NCBI GenBank assembly: GCA_900554255.1
Contig: USGN01000024.1
Span: 1-11,056 of the forward strand
Direction of reading: 5' to 3'
Origin: an uncultured Collinsella sp.
Lineage (GTDB): Bacteria > Actinomycetota > Coriobacteriia > Coriobacteriales > Coriobacteriaceae
Length of the DNA stretch: 11,056 nt
Part shown: piece after piece, positions 1-6,404 of the stretch
Layout: every line of letters starts with the position of its first letter
Numbering within the stretch: the first letter of the stretch is position 1
Made by a program: the position numbers and the translations under genes
The notes under the pieces: model-generated
What the model was told of the DNA's origin: nothing
Seen by the model: only the letters and a program-made list of their open reading frames with translations
Database searches by the model: none

Positions 1-479
1 GAGCCGATATGATTATCGATACGAGCCGCTTGCGCACTTCTGCTCTGCGCAATAAATTGCGCATGGCGTTCTCCGAGCTGTCCGACCAGCAGCTCATGGA
101 CGTTCACGTGTTCTCGTTTGGCTTTAAGCACGGCATGCCCGTCGAGGCGGACATTATGATCGACGTTCGCTTCCTGCCCAATCCGTTCTACGATCCCGAG
201 ATGCGCACCATGACCGGTCTCGATAAGAAAGTCTCTGACTTTGTTTTGGACCATCCCAAGACCCAGGAGTTCTGGAAGGCTTGGACTCAGTTGCTCGATA
301 CGGTAATGCCGGGTTATATCGCGGAAGGTAAGCCGCAGCTTTCTATTGCCATCGGCTGCACGGGCGGTCAACACCGCAGCGTTGCCATCGCCGAGGCCAC
401 GGCACGTTATTTGGAAGGCGCCCAATATCACGTGAGCATTTCCCATCGCGACCTGTCGCGCGCCAACACGAAAGCATAG
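1..479 (+). CDS. rapZ: RapZ family nucleotide-binding protein, C-terminal part (5' end outside window)
   Basis: This is the C-terminal 158 codons of a RapZ/YvcJ protein (usual length about 285 residues); the N-terminal P-loop half lies before the window. The frame is open from base 3, so the ATG at 9 is internal: the residues A-D-M-I-I-D-T-S around it match the family, which continues through this point. Visible family marks are FGFKHGMP, the segment DVRFLPNPF with YDPE after it, the TGLD motif, and the signature GCTGGQHRSV near 354-383. In E. coli this domain senses glucosamine-6-phosphate and binds small RNAs that control glmS; in actinobacteria the role is unsettled, so only family membership is claimed. 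The stop TAG (477-479) lies 6 bases before the whiA start, suggesting one transcript. yvcK, often found between the two genes, is not between them here. Confidence 0.93.
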   Translation, partial: ADMIIDTSRLRTSALRNKLRMAFSELSDQQLMDVHVFSFGFKHGMPVEADIMIDVRFLPNPFYDPEMRTMTGLDKKVSDFVLDHPKTQEFWKAWTQLLDTVMPGYIAEGKPQLSIAIGCTGGQHRSVAIAEATARYLEGAQYHVSISHRDLSRANTKA

Positions 480-485
480 GTCTGC

Positions 486-1415
486 ATGTCGTTTACCGCC
501 GAGGTGCGTGACGAGCTCGCGCGCTGCGAACCCGAATGTGAATACTGCGATTTGTCGACGCTTGCCGCCCTGACGCGTGTGAGCGGTACACTTTCGCTGG
601 CCGGCTCCGGGCGGTATCGTTTGACGGTCGCGACCGAGACGGGTGCCGTCGCGCGCACGATGATCACACTGACGCATCGCATCCTTAAGCTCAAAACGGA
701 ATTCACCGTTCGTAAATCGGTCTTGCATAAGGTCCGTAACTATCTCATTACCCTGCCCGATCAGCCCGACCTGGACAAGGCTCTGGTGCTGCTGGGCATT
801 CTCGACCGCAGGGGAGGGCTCGTCGCTGGTGTTCCCCGGCACATCGTTGCCCGTCCCTGCTGCAGGCTTGCCTACATCCGCGGCGCGCTCATCGCCGGCG
901 GTTTCGTGGCCGATCCACGCGGCGATTTTCATTTGGAGATTGCGGTGCAGGGCGAGCAGTATGCCCGGGGGCTTTGCGATCTATTGGAGCAGATTGGGGT
1001 CCATGCGCGCGTTAACGCGCGGCGCGGATCCTTTGCCGTCTACATTAAGAGCGCCGAGGAGATCGAGCAGCTTCTAAAGCTGGTCGGCGCCAAGCGCAGC
1101 GTTGCCGAGATCGAGGAAGCGCGCGCGGTCAAATTGGTTAAGAACGACGTAAACCGTCGCGTGAATGCCGAGCTGGCCAATCAGACCAGAAGTGCGGGTG
1201 CCGCCCAGCATCAGCTTGCGTTGATCGATGAGCTCGAACAGCGGGGTTTGCGCGACACGCTTCCGGACGCCTTGGCGGTCTTTTGCGACCTGCGCGAGCG
1301 CTATCCTGATCTGTCACTGCGCGATCTGGGGGAGATGGCTGACCCTCCCTTGTCGAAGTCGGCCCTCTACCATCGAGTTTTGAGGCTTGAAAAGCTCATT
1401 GAAGCAAACAGGTAG
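486..1415 (+). CDS. whiA: WhiA, DNA-binding regulator with degenerate homing-endonuclease fold
   Basis: A 309-residue protein, normal for WhiA. The N-terminus MSFTAEVRDELAR and the nearby cysteines (R-C-E-P-E-C-E-Y-C, residues 13-21) fit the family start. A CC pair leads into RGALIAGG (residues 132-139), the LAGLIDADG-derived segment that in WhiA is thought to be catalytically dead. NDVNRRVNAELAN follows at 220-232. A C-terminal helix-turn-helix occupies about 276-304 (LSLRDLGEMADPPLSKSALY onward). In Streptomyces WhiA controls sporulation septation with WhiB; in Bacillus it affects division and chromosome segregation. The non-sporulating host suggested here would use it in cell-cycle control, which is inference. 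The weak ribosome site is AGG at 478-480, overlapping the rapZ stop, which suggests translational coupling. No terminator is visible after the TAG stop, so transcripts may run into the gap region. Confidence 0.96.
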   Translation: MSFTAEVRDELARCEPECEYCDLSTLAALTRVSGTLSLAGSGRYRLTVATETGAVARTMITLTHRILKLKTEFTVRKSVLHKVRNYLITLPDQPDLDKALVLLGILDRRGGLVAGVPRHIVARPCCRLAYIRGALIAGGFVADPRGDFHLEIAVQGEQYARGLCDLLEQIGVHARVNARRGSFAVYIKSAEEIEQLLKLVGAKRSVAEIEEARAVKLVKNDVNRRVNAELANQTRSAGAAQHQLALIDELEQRGLRDTLPDALAVFCDLRERYPDLSLRDLGEMADPPLSKSALYHRVLRLEKLIEANR

Positions 1416-1423
1416 TTGAGCGA

Positions 1424-1450
1424 AACTGCTTATATAGGGATTGAACTGCT
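1424..1450 (+). repeat. Direct repeat AACTGCT, two copies 20 bases apart
   Basis: AACTGCT occurs at 1424-1430 and again at 1444-1450. The copies start exactly 20 bases apart, close to two helical turns, in an AT-richer stretch just after whiA. This could be a tandem protein-binding site in the gap control region, but a seven-base repeat can arise by chance. Confidence 0.35.
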
Positions 1451-1460
1451 GTTTTACTCT

Positions 1461-1474
1461 TTAAAACGTTTTAA
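1461..1474. promoter_or_regulatory. Perfect 14-bp palindrome, LacI/CcpA-family-like operator upstream of gap
   Basis: TTAAAACGTTTTAA is a perfect palindrome centred on CG with an AAACGTTT core. This core is characteristic of operators of LacI-family regulators (PurR, RbsR and CcpA-type sites share an AAnCGnTT centre). A weaker outer repeat TTTAC (1453-1457) / GTAAA (1476-1480) flanks it. It lies 135 bases before the gap ATG and upstream of the best promoter candidate. That it binds a sugar-responsive regulator is inference; AT-rich palindromes also arise by chance. Confidence 0.5.
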
Positions 1475-1480
1475 CGTAAA

Positions 1481-1523
1481 TTTGATTTTCAATTTCGAGC
1501 ATTCTCGTGAAATTCAAGTCAAA
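1481..1523. repeat. Long imperfect inverted repeat next to the gap promoter
   Basis: Two arms face each other around a CATT loop (1500-1503). GAG (1497-1499) pairs with CTC (1504-1506), AATTTC (1491-1496) with GAAATT (1509-1514), and TTTGA (1481-1485) with TCAAA (1519-1523), with small bulges and about three further pairs between. An A-tract begins inside the right arm and continues to 1528. There is no following T-run on the + strand, so it is not a terminator for rapZ-whiA. Its overlap with the likely -35 region suggests an operator or a DNA bend. Confidence 0.45.
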
Positions 1524-1536
1524 AAAAAGGTATATT
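1507..1536 (+). promoter_or_regulatory. Candidate promoter of gap
   Basis: TATATT (1531-1536) is the best -10 hexamer in the region. The nearest -35 candidate is GTGAAA (1507-1512), four matches to TTGACA with an 18-base spacer that contains an eight-A tract. It would give a leader of about 65 bases before the gap start. The -35 is weak, which would fit either an activated or a differently recognised promoter. Confidence 0.4.
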
Positions 1537-1555
1537 AGGCGAGTGGTTAGTTTGT

Positions 1556-1592
1556 GGGCCTCAACGGCGGGCGCTGTAGCTCGCGGGGGCCT
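1556..1592 (+). other. GC-rich leader hairpin in front of gap
   Basis: GGCCTC (1557-1562) can pair with GGGGCC (1586-1591), with one G-U pair and a further possible G-U at 1556/1592. An inner GCG (1571-1573) / CGC (1582-1584) can also pair. The structure ends just before the ribosome site, leaving AAAGGAG exposed. Such 5' hairpins commonly protect abundant mRNAs; folding was judged by eye. Confidence 0.45.
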
Positions 1593-1596
1593 TACG

Positions 1597-1603
1597 AAAG
1601 GAG
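1597..1603 (+). promoter_or_regulatory. Ribosome binding site of gap, decides the start
   Basis: AAAGGAG sits 5 bases before ATG 1609. It rules out the in-frame GTG at 1507, which would add 34 non-family residues encoded by the promoter and leader region. Confidence 0.9.
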
Positions 1604-1608
1604 ACACA

Positions 1609-2634
1609 ATGGCAGTAAAGGTTGCTATTAACGGCTTCGGTCGCATCGGTCGTCTGGCTTTCCGTCAGATGTTCGGTCATGAGGGCTCCGAGATCGTCGC
1701 TATCAACGACCTCACCTCTCCCGATATGCTCGCTTACCTGCTGAAGTACGACTCCACGCAGGGCAACTACGCTCGCGATCACGAGGTCGTTGCTGGCGAG
1801 GATTCCATCACCGTTGACGGCAAGGAGATCAAGATCTACAAGGAGGCCGACGCCAACAACCTGCCTTGGGGCGACCTCGACGTCGACGTCGTTCTCGAGT
1901 GCACCGGCTTCTACACCAGCAAGGCTAAGGCTCAGGCCCACATCAACGCTGGCGCCAAGAAGGTCGTCATCTCCGCTCCGGCCGGCAGCGATCTGCCCAC
2001 CATCGTGTACAACGTCAACCATGAGACGCTGACCGCTGAGGACAACATCATCTCCGCTGCTTCCTGCACCACCAACTGCCTCGCCCCGATGGCCAAGGGT
2101 CTGAACGACTTCGCTCCCATCGTGTCCGGCATCATGACCACCATTCACGCCTGGACCGGCGACCAGATGCCGCTCGACGGCCCGCAGCGCAAGGGCAACA
2201 AGCGTCGTAGCCGCGCCTGCGCCGTCAACATCGTCCCCAACACCACCGGTGCTGCCAAGGCCATCGGCCTGGTTCTCCCCGAGCTCAACGGTAAGCTCAT
2301 CGGTGCCGCCCAGCGCGTCCCGACGCCGACCGGCTCTATCACCAACCTCTACGCTGTCGTTGACAAGAAGGTCACCGTCGACGAGGTTAACGCCGCTATG
2401 AAGGCCTACGCTGCCACCATCTCCGAGACCTTCGGTTACAACGAGGACGACATCGTCTCCACCGACATCATCGGCGAGACCCACGGCTCCATCTTCGACG
2501 CCACTCAGACCATGTGCTCTGACCTCGGCAACGGCCAGACCCTCGTTCAGGTCACCTCTTGGTACGACAACGAGAACTCTTACACCTCTCAGATGGTCCG
2601 CACCATCAAGTACTTCGAGAAGTTCGTTGCTTAA
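1609..2634 (+). CDS. gap: Glyceraldehyde-3-phosphate dehydrogenase, phosphorylating, NAD-type
   Basis: This cytosolic glycolytic enzyme oxidises glyceraldehyde 3-phosphate to 1,3-bisphosphoglycerate with NAD+ and phosphate. The 341 residues are close to the usual length. The Rossmann motif NGFGRIGRL is at 8-16. Asp34 in INDLTSP fits NAD rather than NADP preference. The catalytic Cys153 lies in SCTTNC and the partner His180 in HAWTGDQ, with the usual 27-residue separation. [21 protein letters not shown] and WYDNENSY are also present. Codon use is extremely biased, as expected for one of the most abundant proteins of a cell. It is preceded by a layered control region and followed by an intrinsic terminator before pgk, so it probably has both a monocistronic and a longer transcript. 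The NAD assignment rests on one residue and context. Confidence 0.98.
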   Translation: MAVKVAINGFGRIGRLAFRQMFGHEGSEIVAINDLTSPDMLAYLLKYDSTQGNYARDHEVVAGEDSITVDGKEIKIYKEADANNLPWGDLDVDVVLECTGFYTSKAKAQAHINAGAKKVVISAPAGSDLPTIVYNVNHETLTAEDNIISAASCTTNCLAPMAKGLNDFAPIVSGIMTTIHAWTGDQMPLDGPQRKGNKRRSRACAVNIVPNTTGAAKAIGLVLPELNGKLIGAAQRVPTPTGSITNLYAVVDKKVTVDEVNAAMKAYAATISETFGYNEDDIVSTDIIGETHGSIFDATQTMCSDLGNGQTLVQVTSWYDNENSYTSQMVRTIKYFEKFVA

Positions 2635-2673
2635 TTTAGCTTTTAGCGAATAGCTCGTTGAGCGTCTAAAGAA

Positions 2674-2718
2674 GGGCGCGGCCTTATAGGGCTTACACCC
2701 TAGGGTCGCGCCCTTTTT
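2674..2718 (+). terminator. Intrinsic terminator between gap and pgk
   Basis: GGGCGCG (2674-2680) pairs with CGCGCCC (2707-2713). Three more pairs (2681-2683 with 2704-2706, one wobble) and an upper TAGGG/CCCTA stem (2687-2691 / 2698-2702) close on a six-base loop. TTTTT follows at 2714-2718. A smaller hairpin, GCTC/GAGC near 2652-2662, precedes it. It lies inside an otherwise co-directional glycolytic cluster, so it may be partly read through to set the gap to pgk ratio. Confidence 0.88.
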
Positions 2719-2728
2719 ATAGGAAATC

Positions 2729-2751
2729 GTCTGCCGTAATGGGAGGCAGAC
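2729..2751 (+). other. Leader hairpin in front of pgk
   Basis: GTCTGCC (2729-2735) and GGCAGAC (2745-2751) form a perfect 7-bp stem with a nine-base loop, ending a few bases before the pgk ribosome site. It has no T-run. It could be an operator, an mRNA-stabilising 5' structure after processing at the terminator, or a translation control element. Confidence 0.5.
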
Positions 2752-2758
2752 ACGTACG

Positions 2759-2763
2759 AAAGG
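2759..2763 (+). promoter_or_regulatory. Ribosome binding site of pgk, decides the start
   Basis: AAAGG lies 11 bases before ATG 2775, slightly long spacing. The nine bases TACGAAAGG are identical to those before gap. The alternative in-frame ATG at 2739 lies in the loop of the leader hairpin and would add twelve non-family residues. Confidence 0.65.
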
Positions 2764-2774
2764 TAGAAGCAAAC

Positions 2775-3986
2775 ATGGCCTTTACCAAGAAGACCGTCCG
2801 CGACATCGATGTCGACGGCAAGCGCGTTCTCGTCCGCGTTGACTTCAACGTGCCTATCAAGGATGGCGTCGTTGGCGACACCACCCGTATCAAGGCTGCC
2901 CTGCCCACCATCAACTATCTCGTTGAGCACAACGCTCGCGTCATCCTCATGAGCCACCTCGGCCGTCCGGCAGGCGAGGGCTTCGAGGAGAAGTTCACGC
3001 TGCGCCCGGCAGCCCTGCGCCTCGAGCCCGTCGCCAAGAAGCTCGCCGAGCTCTCTGGTCTCGACGTTGCCTTTGTCGCCGACACTTACGGCGAGAAGGC
3101 TGCCGAGGCTGTCGCCGCCGTCGAGCCGGGCAAGGTTCTCGTTCTCGAGAACGTCCGCTTCGATAAGCGTGAGAAGAAGAACGATCCCGAGATCGCCAAG
3201 AAGCTCGCTTCCTATGGTGACGTCTTCGTTCTCGATGCCTTCGGCACCGCTCACCGCGCCCAGGGTTCCGTCGTGGGCCCCGCCGCTTACCTGCCTGCCG
3301 TCGCTGGCTTCCTGCTCGAGAAGGAGGTCGACACGCTGACCGGCATCTTCGCCGAGCCCGAGCGCCCCTTCGTCGCCATCGTCGGCGGTTCCAAGGTTTC
3401 CTCCAAGATCGGCGTTCTCGATCACCTCATCGACTCCGCTGACACCCTGATCATCGGTGGCGGCATGGCCTACACCTTCTTCCTGGCTCAGGGCCTGTCC
3501 GTCGGTCAGTCCCTCAAGGAAGAGGACTGGGTCGAGCGCGCCGGCGAGATGCTTAAGAAGGCCGAGGAGAAGGGCGTCAAGATCCTGCTCCCCATCGACA
3601 ACCGCGTTGCCGATCACTTTGGCGAGGACGCTGTCCCCGAGGTTGTCGCTTCCGACGCTATCCCCGACGATCGTGAGGGCATGGACATCGGTCCTAAGAC
3701 CGAGGAGCTCTACGCCGAGGCTGTCAAGGGCGCCAAGACCGTGTTCTGGAATGGCCCCATGGGCGTCTTCGAGTTCGACAACTTCGCTCACGGCACCCAG
3801 GCTATCGCCGAGGCTGTCGCCGAGGCCGATTGCACCTCGATTATCGGCGGTGGCGACTCCGTCGCAGCTGTCAACAAGTTCAACCTGGCCGACAAGATGA
3901 GCTGGATCTCCACCGGTGGTGGCGCTTCCATGGAGCTCGTCGAGGGTAAGGCCCTGCCCGGAGTGGAGGCGCTTCTCGATGCCTAA
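2775..3986 (+). CDS. pgk: Phosphoglycerate kinase
   Basis: Transfers the acyl phosphate of 1,3-bisphosphoglycerate to ADP, the first ATP-yielding step of glycolysis; cytosolic monomer of two domains. The 403 residues match the family (about 390-400). N-terminal substrate domain: RVDFNVP at 21-27, then SHLGRP, the DAFGTAHRAQ segment and the GGSKVSSKIGVLDHL hinge. C-terminal nucleotide domain: GGGMAYTF, NGPMGVFEF, GGGDS at 358-362 and STGGGA at 379-384. The start at 2775 was chosen because MAFTKKTVRD begins as family members do. The last eight bases overlap tpiA, so the two are translationally coupled. Codon use is as biased as in gap. Transcription probably comes by read-through from gap, because only 56 bases separate the terminator T-run from the ATG and no convincing promoter is visible there. 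Confidence 0.98.
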   Translation: MAFTKKTVRDIDVDGKRVLVRVDFNVPIKDGVVGDTTRIKAALPTINYLVEHNARVILMSHLGRPAGEGFEEKFTLRPAALRLEPVAKKLAELSGLDVAFVADTYGEKAAEAVAAVEPGKVLVLENVRFDKREKKNDPEIAKKLASYGDVFVLDAFGTAHRAQGSVVGPAAYLPAVAGFLLEKEVDTLTGIFAEPERPFVAIVGGSKVSSKIGVLDHLIDSADTLIIGGGMAYTFFLAQGLSVGQSLKEEDWVERAGEMLKKAEEKGVKILLPIDNRVADHFGEDAVPEVVASDAIPDDREGMDIGPKTEELYAEAVKGAKTVFWNGPMGVFEFDNFAHGTQAIAEAVAEADCTSIIGGGDSVAAVNKFNLADKMSWISTGGGASMELVEGKALPGVEALLDA

Positions 3987-4746
3987 TCGCACCCTTCTTA
4001 TCGCTGGTAACTGGAAGATGAACAACGACGTCGCCGAGGCCGCCAAGCTCGCCGACGAGCTGGCTCAGGCTCTGCCCGAGGTTCCGGCTGGCGTCGAGGT
4101 GCTCGTCTGCCCTCCGACCATCGACATCACCACGGTTCATGACCGCATTCAGGCTGCCCCCATCGCCCTCGGTGCACAGAACGTGTACTGGGAGGCCAAG
4201 GGTGCCTTCACCGGTGAGTCCTCTTGCGACATGCTCAAGTCCGCTGGCTGCACCTACTGCATCATCGGTCACTCTGAGCGTCGCGACTACTTCCACGAGA
4301 CCGACGAGGATCAGAACATGAAGGCCAAGGCCCTCGTTGCCGCAGGTCTTGTTCCCGTCTTCTGCTGCGGCGAGTCCCTTGAGGTCCGCGAGGCTGGCAC
4401 CTATGTCGAGCACGTCGTGAACCAGGTCAAGGCTGGCCTTGCTGGTCTTGAGATCACCTGCCCCAAGCAGGTCGTCGTGGCCTACGAGCCCATCTGGGCC
4501 ATCGGCACCGGCAAGACCGCTACCGCCGAGGACGCTCAGGAGGTCTGCGGCGCTATCCGTGAGACCCTCAAGGAGATGTTCGGCGAGGAGCTCGCTAACG
4601 GCATTCGCGTTCTCTATGGTGGCTCTGCCAAGCCCGGTAACATCGCCGAGCTCGTCGCCAAGCCCGACGTTGACGGCGCCCTCGTGGGCGGCGCTTCGCT
4701 CAAGGCTGCCGACTTCGCCTCTATGGTCGTCAAGGCAGGCGAGTAG
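3979..4746 (+). CDS. tpiA: Triosephosphate isomerase
   Basis: Interconverts dihydroxyacetone phosphate and glyceraldehyde 3-phosphate; a TIM barrel, normally a cytosolic dimer. The 255 residues are typical. Active-site residues are all present: Lys13 in NWKMN, His98 in GHSERR, Glu170 in YEPIWAIGTGKTAT (the flexible loop follows), and the phosphate-binding YGGSAKPGN and GALVGGASL. The start was set at ATG 3979, inside the end of pgk, because GGAGG (3965-3969) lies 9 bases upstream and the protein then begins MPNRTLLIAGNWKMN; a more upstream in-frame ATG at 3916 would add 21 residues read from pgk coding sequence. The protein has eight cysteines, four of them (residues 83-94 and the pair in FCCGE) near the active-site face or dimer region by family analogy. 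The usual CVGE motif is CCGE here. Confidence 0.98.
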   Translation: MPNRTLLIAGNWKMNNDVAEAAKLADELAQALPEVPAGVEVLVCPPTIDITTVHDRIQAAPIALGAQNVYWEAKGAFTGESSCDMLKSAGCTYCIIGHSERRDYFHETDEDQNMKAKALVAAGLVPVFCCGESLEVREAGTYVEHVVNQVKAGLAGLEITCPKQVVVAYEPIWAIGTGKTATAEDAQEVCGAIRETLKEMFGEELANGIRVLYGGSAKPGNIAELVAKPDVDGALVGGASLKAADFASMVVKAGE

Positions 4747-4751
4747 GACAT

Positions 4752-6305
4752 ATGGCACAACGTCATCTTCCTGCACTCCTGATCATCATGGACGGCTGCG
4801 GCCTGGCTCCGTCCGATGGCGAGAACGCCGTCGCCGCTGCCAAGACGCCCTTCCTTGATAGCCTGTATGAGAAGTACCCCCACACCACGCTCGGCGCTTC
4901 GGGCGAGGACGTGGGTCTTCCCGATGGCCAGATGGGCAACTCCGAGGTGGGTCACCTCAACATCGGTGCCGGCCGCATCGTGTTCCAGGAGCTTTCGCGC
5001 ATCAACAACGCCATCAAGGACGGCTCCATCGCCAAGAACGAGGTCTTCGTCAAGGCTATGGACGACGTCAAGGCTGACGGCAAGACTCTTCACCTCATGG
5101 GCCTTATGAGCCCTGGCGGTGTTCATTCTCACATGAACCACGTCGAGGCTCTGGTCAAGATGGCTGCCGAGCACGGTGTCAAGACCGTTCGCGTCCACGC
5201 CTTCATGGATGGCCGCGACGTTGACCCGCAGTCCGGCGCTGGCTACATGAGTGAGTTCTGCGCCTTCCTGGCTAAGATCTCCGAGGAGACCGGTTGCGAC
5301 GCTCGCGTTGCCACCGTCTCGGGCCGCTATTGGGCCATGGACCGCGACAACCGTTGGGAGCGCATCCAGCGTGCCTACGACGTCATGGTCAACGCGTCCG
5401 ATGCCGATGTCGACCCTGTTGCCGGTATCAAGGCCTACTACGAGAAGGATCCGCGCGGCGACGAGTTCGTCGAGCCCTTCGCTGCCCACAACGAGGGCAT
5501 CCACGAGGGCGACGCGGCCATCTTCTTCAACTTCCGTCCCGACCGCGCTCGTCAGATGACCCGCGTGTTCACGGACAAGGAGTTCGACGGCTTTGAGCGC
5601 GAGCAGATCAAGCTTTCGCACTTTGTGACGATGACCGAGTACGATCCGACGTTTGACGTCGAGGTCGCCTTCCCCAAGACGTTCCCCGAGAACGTCCTGG
5701 CCGACGTTATCGCCGCCAACGGCCTGAAGCAGCTGCACACCGCCGAGACCGAGAAGTACGCCCACGTGACGTTCTTCCTCAACGGCGGCATCGAGGAGCC
5801 CAAGGAGGGCGAGGAGCGCGTGCTCGTCGCTTCCCCCAAGGTCGCTACCTACGATCTGCAGCCCGAGATGAGCGCTCCCGAGGTTACCGAGAAGCTTGTC
5901 GCCGCCATCAACGAGGATCGCGCTGATTTCTACATCGTGAACTTCGCGAACTGCGACATGGTTGGTCACACCGGTGTCTTCGACGCCGCCGTTAAGGCCG
6001 TCGAGGCCGTTGACGATGCCCTGTCCAAGGTTGTCCCGGCGATTCTCGCCAAGGACGGCTTTGCGCTGATCACCGCCGACCACGGCAACGCCGATCACAT
6101 GTTTGACGTTGCTTCCGACGGTTCCAAGCATCCGTTTACGGCTCACACCACCAACCGCGTTCCGTTCATCATCGTTGATGAGAAGGCCAAGCTCACCGGT
6201 ATCGAGGACGGCCGTCTTTCCGATATCGCTCCGACCATGCTCACCATGGCTGGTATTGAGCCTTCCGCCGAGATGACGGGCCGCGTGCTCGCCACCGAGG
6301 CCTAA
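4752..6305 (+). CDS. gpmI: 2,3-bisphosphoglycerate-independent phosphoglycerate mutase
   Basis: Converts 3-phosphoglycerate to 2-phosphoglycerate through a phosphoserine intermediate, using two metal ions (usually Mn2+). The 517 residues fit the iPGM family (about 510). Metal and catalytic residues are visible: Asp14 in MDGCG, the phosphorylated Ser64 in GNSEVGHLNIGAGR, Asp402 and His406 in NCDMVGHTG, Asp443 and His444 in ADHGNAD, and His465 in TAHTTNR. Substrate motifs GGVHSH, MDGRDVDP, SGRYWAMDRD and FFNFRPDRARQ are also intact. The usual aromatic residue of DGWG or DGFG is Cys16 here. The ATG lies 5 bases after the tpiA stop, and the ribosome site AGGA (4745-4748) overlaps that stop with only 3 bases of spacing, so coupled translation is likely. 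It ends the glycolytic operon; enolase does not follow. Confidence 0.97.
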   Translation: MAQRHLPALLIIMDGCGLAPSDGENAVAAAKTPFLDSLYEKYPHTTLGASGEDVGLPDGQMGNSEVGHLNIGAGRIVFQELSRINNAIKDGSIAKNEVFVKAMDDVKADGKTLHLMGLMSPGGVHSHMNHVEALVKMAAEHGVKTVRVHAFMDGRDVDPQSGAGYMSEFCAFLAKISEETGCDARVATVSGRYWAMDRDNRWERIQRAYDVMVNASDADVDPVAGIKAYYEKDPRGDEFVEPFAAHNEGIHEGDAAIFFNFRPDRARQMTRVFTDKEFDGFEREQIKLSHFVTMTEYDPTFDVEVAFPKTFPENVLADVIAANGLKQLHTAETEKYAHVTFFLNGGIEEPKEGEERVLVASPKVATYDLQPEMSAPEVTEKLVAAINEDRADFYIVNFANCDMVGHTGVFDAAVKAVEAVDDALSKVVPAILAKDGFALITADHGNADHMFDVASDGSKHPFTAHTTNRVPFIIVDEKAKLTGIEDGRLSDIAPTMLTMAGIEPSAEMTGRVLATEA

Positions 6306-6328
6306 TAGAAAACAAATACCGTTTTCTA
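6306..6328 (+). other. Perfect 8-bp hairpin directly after gpmI
   Basis: TAGAAAAC (6306-6313) pairs fully with GTTTTCTA (6321-6328) around a seven-base loop, starting on the base after the gpmI stop. It is AT-rich, has no T-run and stands five bases before the main terminator stem. It may protect the 3' end or aid termination. Confidence 0.5.
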
Positions 6329-6332
6329 GTAA

Positions 6333-6365
6333 GGGGGTTGTCCACAACCGGACAACCCCCTTTTT
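6333..6365 (+). terminator. Strong intrinsic terminator after gpmI
   Basis: GGGGGTTGTCC (6333-6343) and GGACAACCCCC (6350-6360) form a perfect 11-bp stem with a six-base loop, followed by TTTTT (6361-6365). It should end the gap-pgk-tpiA-gpmI transcript and insulate secG. Confidence 0.95.
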
Positions 6366-6404
6366 GGTATTTCTGCCATTTCCACCCCGTCCTTGAGTGG
6401 CAGG

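Noticed and set aside
1556..1592. tRNA-like or riboswitch-like look of the gap leader (GCTGTAGCTC)
   Set aside because: No cloverleaf, no T-loop or acceptor pairing, and too short for a known riboswitch; a simple hairpin explains it.
1507..1608. Upstream extension of gap from GTG 1507
   Set aside because: It reads through the promoter and leader hairpin, adds residues absent from the family, and has no ribosome site; AAAGGAG is placed for ATG 1609.
2739..2774. Upstream start of pgk at ATG 2739
   Set aside because: The ATG is in the loop of the leader hairpin, its only ribosome-like AGGAAA is 13-14 bases away, and the extra residues do not fit the family.
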